A stretch of 64,000 bases of DNA from Vicia villosa (lineage: Eukaryota; Streptophyta; Magnoliopsida; Fabales; Fabaceae), in NCBI RefSeq assembly GCF_029867415.1, contig NC_081185.1:82220469-82284468 (forward strand), read 5' to 3'. Within the stretch, counting starts at the first letter, position 1. Every line of letters begins with the position of its first letter. Below the pieces are notes generated by a model. It was not told where the DNA came from. It was given only the letters and a program-made list of their open reading frames with translations, and did not search any database. A program made the position numbers and the translations under genes. Of this stretch, positions 22,725 to 33,769 are shown piece after piece.

Positions 22725-22828
22725 TAAACTTTTTCAAAAGTGACGCGAAAGCGTCCGATCGACAAAAAAAGGAGTCAGTTCACGTATCCCACCCACGGGA
22801 GGGGTATGGCCCGAAAGGACGGTCCACA

Positions 22829-25480
22829 CACTTGTTCTTATCTCTATATATACGCGTTTTTCTTTTTCTTAAAGAAACTTTTAAACATTTTTATTTATTC
22901 TAAAATGTTACAAAGTATCTTTATAATATAATTTATATAAAAGTTAACTTGCTAATAATTAAATAAATTTAAAATATCTATAAATCTAGGTTTTCGATGA
23001 GCTATAGCGGGATAGTGTAGCAGTTTAGGACCTTGGCACAATGCTTTAGACCCTTGAATAGTCTCCACATAAATGTTAGTTGTTTTCCCATGAATCCCCA
23101 AAATTACACTCTATTATGTTTTCAATTAGATATTTTAGACCTGCCATCCGTCCATAATCAATCATTTCACTAATACCCCTTATCACATCCCTCTCAACAA
23201 CTTGATTGGTTGAGTAAAGGCCAATTAGAGTCGTACCGGATTGCTCCATCGAGCAAATCTTCTTCTCTGAATCCTTGAGATCTTGGAGAACATATTTTAC
23301 AATAGTATTGCTAATTTCATTGTTTCTTCTTTTCATTAACAACTCTTTGGAAAAAGTTATTAGATTCCAAAATCCTAAGTTAAAGATACAAAAATTCTTC
23401 TCTGAATCCTTGAGCTCTTGGAGAACATCTTTTGCAATAGTATTGCTAATTTCATTAATTCTTCTTTTCATAAACAACTCTTTGGAAAAAGTACTTAGAT
23501 TCCAAAATACTAAGTTAAACATAGAAAAATATCATGCATCACATCACATATTCAAATGTATGAGCTCAAGCAATAACAAATTTGACTGAACAATCATACA
23601 CATGGATTCCAAAACTCAATAAAAATTAGAATAGAAAATATATTATTTACGGCATACATTATCTCAAACTCTAGGAGATCAGATTAGGAAATATATTATT
23701 TAGGGCAGACATTATCTCAGACACTTGGAGATCGGGATTAGCAGTCATGCAAACACTTGAGATCGGAATTAGAAATCATGTAAATTGTATAAAATGTAGA
23801 TCGTATAAAAGGGTTAAAGCATTAACATAAGCAAAAGGTAAAAAGTAACATGAGGTTTGTTGATTAGCAGTTGCTTCATGTTGATTGGTCCTCCTCTATC
23901 TCCTCTATTTCTGTGAAGGAACATTGAATTGGTCATTTTGCGCGTTTCTATTTTGAAAAAAGCTGTTTTGAAAAAAGTAAAAATATGTTTTTCACTTGTT
24001 ATTATCTCTCTCTATATATACACGCCTTTCTTTTTCTTAAAGAAACTTTTAAACATTTTTATTTAGGGTTTACATTATCTCAAACACTTGGAAATCGGAA
24101 TTAGAAATCATAAAAACACTTGGAGATCGAAATTAGAAATCATGTAGATCGTATATAAGTATGAAAGCATTAACATCAGCAAAAGGTAAAAAAGACCTTG
24201 ACTTTCTGTGATCAGAAGTTGCTCCATGTTGACTGGTCCCCCTCTATCTCCTCCATTCCGCGAAGGAACAATGAATAGGTCATTTTGTGCGCTTCAGTTT
24301 TGAAAAAAGTGAAATTCTATTTTGAAAAAAGTAAAAATATGTTTTTCACTTGATGTTATCTCTCTATATATACGCGTTTTTCTTTTTACTAAAGAAACTT
24401 TTAAACATTTTTATTTAGGGTTTAGGGTTTTCATCATCTCAAACACAGGGAGATCGGAGTTAGAAATTATAAAAGCGCTTGGAGATCGGAATTAGAAATC
24501 ATGTAGATCGTATAAAAGAATTAAAGATTTAACATTAGAAAAAGGTAAAAAAACCTTGACTTTCAGTGATTAGTAGTTGCTTCATGTTGACTGGTCCTCC
24601 TCTATCTCTTTTATTTATGCGAAGGAACAATGAATTGGTCATTTTGCGCGCTTCTGTTTTGAAAAAAGTGAAAATCTGTTTTGAGAAAAGTGAAAATATG
24701 TTTGTCACTTATTATTATCTCTCTATATAAACGCGTTTTTCTTTTTCTTAAAGAAACTTTTATGCATTTTTATTTATTCTAAAATGTTACAAAGTATCTT
24801 TATAATATAATTTATATAAATGTTAACTTGGTAATAATTAAATAAATTTAAAATATCGGTAAATCTAGGTTGCCAATGCGTTTTTAAAATATCTATAAAT
24901 CTAATTTGACAAAAGTGAAAATTTGTTTTGAAAATTTTAAAATATGTTTTTCACTTGTTATTATCTCTCTATAGATACGCGTTTTTATTTTTCTTAAAGA
25001 AACTTTTAAACATTGTTATTTAGGGTTTAGGGTTCACATTATCTCAAACACTAGAATTAGAAATCATAAATTCACTTGGAGATCAGAATTAGAAATCATA
25101 TAGATCGTATAAAAGCATTAAAGCATTAACATCAGCAAAGGGTAAAAAAGACGTTGACTTTCTGAGATCAGCAGTTGCTTCATGTTGACTGGTCCTCCTT
25201 CATCTCCTCCATTTGTGCGAAGGAACTATGAATTGGTCATTTTGCCCGCTTCTGATTTGAAAAAAGTGAAGATTTGTTTTGAAAAAAGTGAAAATATGTT
25301 TTTCACTTGTTATTATCACTCTCTATTTACGCGTTTTTCTTTTTCTTAAAGAAACTTTTAAACATTTTTATTTATTCTAAAATGTTACAAATTATCTTTA
25401 TAATATAATTTATATAAATGTTTACTTGCTAATTATTAAATAAATTTAAAATATCTATAAGTCCATAAATAAACTAAAAT
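22829..25480. repeat. AT-rich irregular tandem array flanking element C
   Basis: Repeated segments start with CACTTGTTATTATCTCTCTA and continue TACGCGTTTTTCTTTTTCTT. Starts are at about 22829, 23994, 24347, 24706, 24952 and 25304, giving periods of 353, 359, 246 and 352 bp in the regular part. Units share blocks such as TTGACTGGTCCTCCTCTATC and GAAGGAACAATGAATTGGTC. Three units carry an extra TTATTCTAAAATGTTACAAA extension. LTR C interrupts the array at its left end. Possible local satellite or repeats from an unidentified element. Confidence 0.75.
23076..23522 (-). pseudogene. Unidentified short ORF with internal duplication
   Basis: 148-residue open frame in an otherwise non-coding array. 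About 44 residues are repeated head to tail (FWNLSTFSKELFMKRRINEI and FWNLITFSKELLMKRRNNEI), reflecting a ~134 bp DNA duplication at about 23260-23393 and 23395-23527. The C-terminal part (about residues 90-148) is unique. I do not recognise the protein. It could be a captured host exon fragment or chance coding. The opposite strand is also open over part of it, which weakens the case. Confidence 0.3.
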
Positions 25481-25525
25481 ATGTCCAAACAGAGATATCA
25501 CATAATCAAATCAAATCTTTTAAGA

Positions 25526-25986
25526 TGTAACACCCTTCTAAACCCCACGGAATTTAATAATTAATTCAGAGTAAAACATGAAAACAAGGGTGCCACAATT
25601 CCAATTAAAACAAATTTATCATAATTTCCATTGTCATGCTTTCACTAAGGAACAATTCATCATAATACATAAACATCTCATGTTAACACAGCGGAAAATT
25701 CATCATACTCAACATTAATTCAACAAAACACACAACCAACACATCATCAATATTTATAACACTGGAATACTTCCAATCATGTTATAAAAGTATGCATATG
25801 TATGAACTGACACTATGCATGTGGTACCAACCTCATCAAATGGGAATAACCCATCACCGATCCAACATCATCAAGATACGACCCTGCCAACACAGATTCC
25901 TCACAATGGGAATCATGCCCTTCACTGATCCAACACACCCTTATGGATACAGTATCATCAATGAACATGAATGAATGCAACCTATA
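25526..25986 (-). mobile_element. Solo LTR, portion left of element B
   Basis: First part of a ~1.77 kb LTR split by element B; the other part is 48845-50152. The outer end reads TGTAACACCC here and GGGTGTTACA at 50143-50152, a 10-bp terminal inverted repeat. Flanks are TAAGA (25521-25525) and TAACA (50153-50157), a target-site duplication with one mismatch. No internal region is present. Lineage not certain; a chromovirus (Tekay-like) LTR is possible from the TGTAACACCCC start. Orientation is inferred only. Confidence 0.7.
25982..25986. other. Target-site duplication CTATA, left copy (element B)
   Basis: CTATA immediately precedes the 5' LTR; the same five bases follow the 3' LTR at 48840-48844. 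Confidence 0.95.
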
Positions 25987-27557
25987 TGTCATACCCCAAT
26001 TTTTGACCTAAGATACCACCTCATATCATTTGCATATGCATCATTTGCATCTCTAACAAATTGCATAGTTTGTGTTTGCTACTTGTGCTCAGCAGGATTT
26101 AATCAGGAAATCACTCATCAGTGCAAATAACAATCAATTAGGGTTTTGTTCCCCCTTCATCTCAAATGAATCATCTTCATCTACAATCAACATTTGGTCC
26201 TCAGAGATTCATTTCAACAAGATCAACAGCTTTGAATCGACTGAATTAGGGTTTTGACTGAAGACAGCACACTCCTGACTTTTGCTCAGGATTTGACCTA
26301 ATGGCTTGGGACATGATATCAAGACCTCAAGTGCATCATTTTGACCTAATCCATTGGCTCATAACATCTCCTACACAAAGATTGATCAGACAAATCCTCA
26401 GATCAGGGTTTTGAACTATCAGGGACTGAAATCAGGGATCACATTTGGGAAACCCTAAAAATCCCCAGGGAGTCAATCAAAGGTTTCAATCATCCTCAAA
26501 TAATCCCTATGATAACATCCAATGGAAATTACATCTCAATTCAAGATCCACAGTCATCAATTTCATCAGGTCGACAATTAGGGTTTTTGACCTAATTCAC
26601 TGAACAACTGACTTTTTAATCAGGACATGGTGCCACAACTCAAACCATGGCTCAATATCCTCTAATACCTCAATGTGATCCATTCATACCATTCATTTGG
26701 TGAGGATAGCCTGTTTCATTTGAAATCTCCAGAAACGCGATTCGTCTGAAAAAGTCAACTGTACAAGATCACCATTGACTTTTGGGGAATTTTGGTCAAC
26801 CATGACTTTTGAAGTTTTAAATCATCAATATATGATATGAGAAGTCATTTGATCAAGAAAAATCAAGAAAATCAATCAAGAATCAAAAAGTCAAAAGTTT
26901 GACTTTTCATACTTAGAAAAATTTCTAAGTGTTTTTCATGGTTTTTTCCAAACTTTGGATGGGAATTTCTCAAAATTTCACCTACAAACTGAAAAAAACT
27001 TCCAACATGAAAGTTGTAGATTTTGATCCAATAAACAACTTTGACACATATAATTTTTTTCCATAAGATCAACCATTTAAGAGATATGGAGCTTCAAAGT
27101 TGGTACTTTTTGAAAACTTCACTTAAAACTTCATTTTTCTCAAAGTTCATGGATCTTTTTCACCCATTTCCTTAAAGGTCTTGAAGAAACTTTCAACTAG
27201 AGTTTTGAAGTGTATAACATGAGCTTTCCAAAATGACCAAGAGCATGAAAAAATATGGAGCATAGCTATGGTTTTGAATTTTGCCATTAGTGAGCATTTC
27301 ACTTGAAATTACAAGCCATTTTTGCCAAAATTATGAACCATTTCACCTTGTGATGCAAGCAATGACATAAACCACCAATAATTGCAAGATATTTCTGGTT
27401 TGTAGACAGATTGGAAAGAGATAAGAAGCTTGGCAAGTTTTAACCATGGTTTAAGTTTTAACCATTTTGCATTTAATGCAAATATTCTCTTTATCTCTTA
27501 AGCCAAAAACCATCATTGCAAAACCAACTTGCAAAGCCTTGTCACCATATTTCTTGG

Positions 27558-27568
27558 CCTATAAATAG
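27558..27568 (+). promoter_or_regulatory. TATA box, 5' LTR of element B
   Basis: CCTATAAATAG, 1.57 kb into the LTR; transcription would start about 30 nt downstream. The identical box is at 45261-45271 in the 3' LTR, and LTR A has a near-identical one at the same depth. Confidence 0.75.
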
Positions 27569-28551
27569 AGATGGAAATCACATTCAAGAGCACACCAAAA
27601 CCTCTCAAAGAATTGGTTTTCTCTTTCTTTCTTAAGTTGTAAGTTTCATGAGTTTTCAAAGAGGGAGAAATACCAATTTCCAAACCTTTGAAGTTTTAAG
27701 CAAAGTGATGCTTCTAACACTTCCTAAACATCATATGGAAGTTGTTTGAACCATTCACACCTCTCAAAAACACCCAAATCACATAATCACTCTTCAACCT
27801 CCATATATGCACAAAGTGAGCCAAAACTTGCCAAAACAAAATCCACTCGTGCATCCATCAAATTTCCACTTCCAACACCTCATATACATCATATAGAAAT
27901 CATCTAAACCATAAAATAGCTTCTGGTATCGTGCCAATCAAACTCTCTCATTCAAAAAATCAGCAAGCTGCACTTTGATTTGGTCATGGAGTTTCAACAA
28001 GTTTCAAAGCAAGTTAGGAGTTGGAACACACTCAAATACACTCAAGGAAGCTAATAGGATCAAAAGTTTGCATCTGGAAGCACTCTCTCAAGTTCTGGAA
28101 ATTCCAGCGAAGGTAAGTTTTTATGCGTTTTTGAATATCACGATTCATGCATATTTAGCATAAACTTTGAAGATAGAATTGTTCACATGATCATTGCGAA
28201 GCTAACTGAATCCATAACTTGCATTAAAATTGACTGTGGCTCGAGAATTTTGAGTTTGTTCAGTTAGGGTTTAATTTGGGATTTCCAAAATTCATGAGCA
28301 TCTCTGATTGTTAGCTTTAATCGTTTACATCATTGAATTCGTGGTTAAATTTCGAGCAAGATGCATCTTTACTTTGTTAAAAATGATTGAGTTTTGATGG
28401 AGTTGGAATCTGGCCGTGGATGAGCTTGGGATAGCCATGGCTCTGTTTCAGAAATAACGATGATGATGATGATGAATAGTGGCGCGTGTTTTAAAACAAA
28501 ATTCAAATATTTGTTTGTTATATATTTCATTGAACGTGTCTTAATAACAAG

Positions 28552-28641
28552 CTGCGCGCGCAGCTCAGTTGGTAAGCTTTTGGACTTGAAACCAAAAGGG
28601 CGTGGGTTCAAGCCTTGGCTGGCCCATCCCTTATTTTTTTT
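28552..28641 (+). other. tRNA-like cassette with A/B-box-like motifs, LTR B
   Basis: The A-box-like CAGCTCAGTTGG (28561-28572) is followed by an anticodon-arm-like hairpin (TTTTGG/CCAAAA around an 8-nt loop) and the B-box-like GGTTCAAGCC (28605-28614). A run of eight T (28634-28641) follows, like a Pol III terminator. The T-arm stem pairs poorly, so it is not a functional tRNA gene. It lies about 1 kb downstream of the Pol II TATA box. The 3' LTR copy (46255-46344) has one change in the A-box-like motif. Confidence 0.6.
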
Positions 28642-29869
28642 ATCACTTTTTTCTTTGGTTTTTCACAAAACTTCAATTAATTATTTAACTAACCAAATCA
28701 ATTCATTTTTCATTCATTTTTTACACACCTCTCATTTAATATATATATTTTAAGAATATCAAAAAAAATCATCAAAAAATATTTTATTTGATACATTTTA
28801 AATAGTTTTAAAATGACTTGTTTTAAGTAATTTTAATACTTTTAAATACTATTTTTCATTTGATTTTCAAACTTAGTAACTTGTAAATATTTTTTGAAGC
28901 AAACCCTGATCATCTAAGTGTTAATTGAAGATAATCTTTTTGTTTATCTTGATTAATTTGACTCCTTTCAAAATTCAAACCGATTTAAAACAAGCGATCG
29001 CGATTCTTTTCAAAGACGATGAACCATTTCTCTTTGAAACTTTTGATTAAATCTTTTAATTGATCAATTGATTTTCAAAACGACAGGGGCCTCTCGAATA
29101 TTAGAGAGTATAAGTCCCTTTCGTCTTTCTTTGTACACTTTTTTTAACAGAAAACTTTTTCAAACCAAAACTTCAAAACAGTTTTTTAACAACAAATCAC
29201 ACATCTTTTTCAAACCATCCACCCTGTTTTATGAAAATAAAACAGGGGCCTCTCGAATATTAGAGAGTATAAGACCCACTCTTTTTCTTTTATACAGTTT
29301 TTCTTTGTACAGAAAACTCTTTCAAAACAAACTTTCAAACGGTTTTTCAAACCTCGCGTCTGTAAATAAACAATCAACCATGTTTTTTGTAAATATACCA
29401 TGGGCCTCCATGTAGGTATAAGCCCCAAGCCCTTTTGTACATACCCATTCCAGTACATGAAATTAGGTATTTCATTGTACGCCTTTTTGTACATATCTCA
29501 ATTTGATTTTTAACTTCGAACCACAAATCAAAAATGAAGGTTTCTTTAAATCTTCCCAAAAATATACCATGGGCCTCCATGTAGGTATAAGTCCCAAGCC
29601 CTTTTGTAAATACCTGTTTAAATAGCTTTGAATAAATTCAAGTGGACCTCTCCCCGAGTGTGAGTCCCGAGCCCTGTGTATACAAATGGATCATGCTTAC
29701 AGGTATATTTCCTTCATAAACTCCATTATATACACACACTTTGTCATATGTATAACTGTTCATATTTGTTCATGTACTTGTTCATATTTGTTCGTACTTG
29801 TTCATATATGTGATTGTGTTATATGCTTATTCAACTTAGTACAACACTAGGTTCCCCATAGCCTCCTAT

Positions 29870-30460
29870 TGGGCTTCGTGCAAAGAATCTCCACTAGTTT
29901 AGGTTAGGACATAGAGTATGGTTTCCCGGTGAAATCGCTCTAAGAGCTCAGACCAACTATACCATGCCTCCCCTTGGGCTTTGTACAAACGAGTGACCCT
30001 CCCATAGCCTCCTCTTGGGCTTACAATGCAAGGACCCTGGATTGTCCCTCCCATAGCCTCCTCTTGGGCTTACAATGCAAGGACCCTCGGATAGCCTCCT
30101 CTTGGGCTTCGTACAAGGACCCACGGGCTTCTTATAAGCATCCCCCAATATCCAAATCAAATACCCTAGGAGATTAGACATTTTTCATCTCTATGCTAGG
30201 AGTATCTCTTATATATCATCACAAACAATCAATCAATCAAACTTTTTTGCCACAAGTCTGGCTAATCAATCAAACTTTTTGCCACAAGTCTGGCTAATCA
30301 AATCAAACTGTTTTACCACCGTACTGGATGATTAATCAAAGTTTTTGTCACAAGGCTGACTTCATTGAAACTTTTGCCACAAGGCTGGCTGATTAATCAA
30401 AACTTTTTGTCACAAGGCTGACTTCATTGAAAGTTTTTGCCACAAGGCTGGTTAAACAAC
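29870..30460 (+). repeat. Short sub-repeats in LTR B
   Basis: Two families. Four or five copies of a unit around CCTCCTCTTGGGCTT(A/C) lie at 29870-30130, two of them about 54 bp apart and almost identical. About six copies of TTTTGCCACAAGTCTGGCTA-type units lie at 30240-30460. The same pair occurs in the 3' LTR at +17,703. Confidence 0.8.
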
Positions 30461-31142
30461 AAAAACATCTTTATCATTCTAAGCACCCTAAGTGGCATGG
30501 CCCCGGGCTTATAATGAAAAGATTTTCAAACAAAAACAAACAGATGTATGTGATGATATAGATTAGATACATCTAGCATTTAGACGACATTTGTCTATTT
30601 TCCTTTGCTTCCACTAGCATAAGTGGGAACTACGATTGCTCTGACTTTCTCAACATCCCTTTGAGAATACGTAGGCACAAGGTCGATCCTTGGCGAGCAA
30701 AACAAAACAAAAAAAACCATTCAAACCTTAGCACCCGTAGACCCCGAGCTACAGATGCTCTGATTCCCTCTAAGGGATATGTATGCAGAGGATCGCGATG
30801 ATCTTTGCGAGCATAATCAAACAAACACCTTAGGTCCCACCTATTTCACAACAGAACCTTCACCGTAGCATAGAATAAAAAACAATAAAGAACCCTGTAG
30901 AGTACTACAGATACGTTGGGTGCTAATACCTTCCCTTCGTATAACCAACCCTCTTACCCAAGATCTCCCCCCACTTTTAGGTTATTGCAGCTTTTTCCCT
31001 TTTCCTCCTTTGGAAATAATAAAAAGTTTGGTCGGTACAAAAGAAAAATCATTTTTTTGAGCACTCGAGCCCAAAGAAGGCATCAGGTGTCTCATCCCAC
31101 AAAAAAGAGGAACAAAACGGTTTTTCGCCCGCGACAGAAAAA

Positions 31143-31160
31143 TGGCGACTTCACTGGGGA
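31143..31160 (+). other. Primer binding site (tRNA-Arg type), element B
   Basis: TGGCGACTTCACTGGGGA, 6 nt after the LTR end. It differs at three positions from element A's PBS but keeps both ends. Confidence 0.85.
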
Positions 31161-31924
31161 CCATCTTTTTATTGTTTCCAAAGGAAGGGTTATTTCTAAT
31201 TATTGTTTTTATTTTAATTTTTGTTACATGTGTGATTCTTTGGTTCTGTTACTTGTGTGGTTCTGTTACAAATGATACATTATGGACAAATCCTAACCCG
31301 GATTAAGTACACATAAGAAATTAGGTGGAGGGTATAGTCATGTGCAGGCGCACTTGAGAATCCTTCCGCTCAGTGGAGGTTCCTTGTTGGTAATATATGT
31401 TTAGCATGCTTTCGTAGCGAAGACATTATTGCCGCATTGAACTGTAGAAGCTGAGAGACCGTAGAACCCCAACCCATCCTGGCCTTATTAGGACGTGGTG
31501 CAGAAACGATCCAGGTGAAGACTTGGATAGTTGTCATGCGGAGAACCACACTCAGACGAGTTTTTCTTGAGAATATTTCTGGCTCATCAGTTTAGTTGTG
31601 AAAGCCGGTAATATCCGAAAGAAAAATGTAGACTCTGACGTATCAGTAGAACATGTTGTACAGGTGATTAACTAGATCTATCCCTATTTGGTTCTCTGAC
31701 CTCATGCTCGTGACGCTGGACCTTTGAACCTGTGTGTACTATGTTTTTGTACCATGTTTGCGTTACCATTACCATGTCTGTTTTACCATGTTTGAATATG
31801 TGGCATTCATGCATCCACGCATGCATACATTCAAAAAAAAAAAAAAACCCCATTTTTTCCATAAAAATATGATTTTTCCAAAGATTTAGAGAAATTTTCT
31901 TTGCAAACATTTTAGGATTTAGTC
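31161..31924 (+). other. 5' leader (UTR) of element B
   Basis: 764 nt between PBS and ORF1. There is no extended ORF in the sense strand. It ends with an A-rich block (31830-31843) shortly before the ORF1 start. It would contain packaging and translation signals by analogy, but none is identifiable by eye. Confidence 0.65.
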
Positions 31925-33460
31925 ATGGAAGAAGTAAAAAGGCATACCAAGAAATACGGTTTCAAAGCGCCTGATGTGGGAAAACTGATAGAGTTAGCAT
32001 CTTCTGTACAAAATCCTTCTAATTTTAGGAAAAGTTATGGAAAGCTTTTGCCTATCCTGAACACTCATGTTGATGAAGGACTTCTCAAAACTCTGGTTCA
32101 GTTCTATGATCCCGTTTACCGTTGTTTTACCTTTCCAGACTACCAGTTGGTACCGACTTTGGAAGAATATGCCAATCTTTTGGGTATTCCTGTGTCTGAC
32201 AAAATACCCTTCAATGGTTTGGAAGCCATTCCTAAGTCACACGTCATTGCAGCAAGTACCCATTTGAAAAAGTCTGAAGTAGAGAGTAATTGGACTACCA
32301 AAGGAAACCTCCCGGGTTTAACCTCACACTTCCTGATAAAGAAAGCCTTTGATTTCATTGAAACTGGTAGCATGATAGCTTTTGAAGCTGTACTAGCCTT
32401 GCTCATCTATGGGTTGGTTCTGTTTCCCAATGTCGACAACTTTGTTGATATCAATGCCATAAAGATTTTTCTGATTGGAAATCCTGTTCCGACTTTACTT
32501 GGTGACATGTATTTCTCTGTCCATCATAGGAATCGCCAAGGCGGTGGAATCATTGTATGTTGTGCACCTTTGTTGTTCAAATGGATTGTTTCACACTTAC
32601 CTGAGTCTCCTATTTTCACAGAAAACCGAGAAGGTTTGCGTTGGCCTCGAAGACTTATGTCTCTTACTAATAATGATATCCGTTGGTATACCTTGGCTAG
32701 TTGTGGTACAGAAACCATTGATAGTTGCGGAGAATTCGCCAACGTATCTCTCATTGGTACACAAGGAGGAATTAACTACAATCCGATCTTAGCCCGACGA
32801 CAACTCGGGTATGCAAATTCAGTTAAACCTGTTGGTCTCGCAGTAGAAAGCTACTTCTATCAAGAAAAGGAAGATCCTCAAAGGTTGAAGACAAGAATGA
32901 TGAGAGCTTGGTACGACGTCCGATGGAAAGAAAAAGGTGAGGAAAGGAATTGCATTGCTACGGACGCCTACACCTGCTGGGTAAAGAAAAGAGCAAAGGA
33001 GTTTCAAATGCCTTATGATTATGAAAAACCCATGTCTCTTGTGGTACCTCAACTACCCAATATTCCCATTCCCACTATGAAGGAATACCAAGACACTTTA
33101 GCCAAGATGAGGTTAGAGAAAAATGCTTGGGAGCACAAGTTTCGTAGGACCGATATGGAAAACAGAAGGTTGAAGAAACAAGTGAAAGATCACGAAGAAA
33201 CTCTCTACTGTCAAGATGGATGGCTCATGAGTAAAGATGAGAAGATTCGTCAGAAAGACGCTGCAATCAAGAGGTACATCAAAGAAAGCAAGAAAAAACC
33301 TGAAGGTTCAACAAGCAACGCTCCAACTCCTGACGATTGGAAGAATATTGTTGACAAGCTAAAGACCGAAAAGGCCGAATTGAAAGCTTACTATGGGAAA
33401 GAAATCATGAAGCTCAAGCTGCACAATGCATTTGGTTCTTCGTCTGATGAAGATGCTTAG
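31925..33460 (+). CDS. Element B: ORF1, DUF7745/plant-mobile-domain-like protein
   Basis: Intact 511-residue ORF starting ATGGAAGAAGTAAAAAGG. It is collinear with element A's ORF1: basic N-terminus, then FRKSYGKLLPILNTHVDEGL, VQFYDPVYRCFTFPDYQL, the hydrophobic LALLIYGLVLFPNVDNF with NPVPTLL, CCAPLLFKWIVSHLP, and RRQLGYANS. The last ~150 residues are charged and coiled-coil-like with many K and E and end in an acidic tail (SSSDEDA). Retention of a full-length frame in two divergent elements indicates selection for a protein product. Its function is unknown; the domain assignment is from memory of the family. Confidence 0.88.
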   Translation: MEEVKRHTKKYGFKAPDVGKLIELASSVQNPSNFRKSYGKLLPILNTHVDEGLLKTLVQFYDPVYRCFTFPDYQLVPTLEEYANLLGIPVSDKIPFNGLEAIPKSHVIAASTHLKKSEVESNWTTKGNLPGLTSHFLIKKAFDFIETGSMIAFEAVLALLIYGLVLFPNVDNFVDINAIKIFLIGNPVPTLLGDMYFSVHHRNRQGGGIIVCCAPLLFKWIVSHLPESPIFTENREGLRWPRRLMSLTNNDIRWYTLASCGTETIDSCGEFANVSLIGTQGGINYNPILARRQLGYANSVKPVGLAVESYFYQEKEDPQRLKTRMMRAWYDVRWKEKGEERNCIATDAYTCWVKKRAKEFQMPYDYEKPMSLVVPQLPNIPIPTMKEYQDTLAKMRLEKNAWEHKFRRTDMENRRLKKQVKDHEETLYCQDGWLMSKDEKIRQKDAAIKRYIKESKKKPEGSTSNAPTPDDWKNIVDKLKTEKAELKAYYGKEIMKLKLHNAFGSSSDEDA

Positions 33461-33769
33461 GATTGTTTAGCTTTTTATTTATCATTTGCTTTTGTAAGGA
33501 GCTACGCTCCAATGTTGTAACATTTCCCATTTATTGAATAAAAGAACAGTTTGTGTTCAAATGTTTGCAAGGAAATAATCTTTAAAAATGTTTGGAAAAA
33601 TCATAAATTTCTTTTTGCATGCATCATTCTGCATATCGAGTCTGTTGTATAGAGTCTCATCTTTTGGATCTTTCTCCAATAGATCGTCAAGCTGTCGCGT
33701 CTCAAAGTTTCTCGACCGCGCTCGCAATCAGATCACAGATACAATACTCGTTCAAGCAGAAGAAGAGTA
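33461..33769 (+). other. Spacer between ORF1 and gag, element B
   Basis: 309 nt without an in-frame link between ORF1 and gag. Near 33535 it has an AATAAA-like TTGAATAAAAG. How gag is translated from the downstream position is not evident from the sequence. Confidence 0.55.

Larger units (their letters stand above)
18041..22828 (+). mobile_element. 3' LTR of Ogre-like element C
   Basis: About 4,788 bp, starting TGTTATACCCC after the PPT. It ends near GGTCCACA at 22828; the end is uncertain by about 2 bp because the flank begins with CACTTG. It contains a TATA box at 20441, a long AT-rich stretch (21340-21900), a block at 22600-22630 shared with all Ogre LTRs here, and an internal PBS-like 11-mer at 22714. 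Most of its length aligns by eye with LTR D, with indels. Small ORFs inside are not conserved in length and are not called. Confidence 0.8.
25987..31136 (+). mobile_element. 5' LTR of element B
   Basis: 5,150 bp, TGTCATACCCC to GCGACA. Contents in order: U3 with TATA box at 27558, a tRNA-like cassette at 28552-28641, paired copies of GGGGCCTCTCGAATATTAGA at about 29087 and 29248, paired CCATGGGCCTCCATGTAGG units at about 29397 and 29574, TTGGGCTT repeats (29870-30130), GCCACAAG repeats (30240-30460), and the conserved end block GGTGCTAATACCTTCCCTT at about 30919. No credible LTR ORF. Confidence 0.95.

Noticed and set aside
28561..28620. A functional tRNA gene in LTR B
   Set aside because: The T-arm stem pairs poorly, the anticodon loop has 8 nt and the acceptor stem is not convincing; treated as tRNA-like.
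29957..30181. Gly/Pro-rich ORF over LTR repeats
   Set aside because: Product of the TTGGGCTT sub-repeats; no coding evidence.
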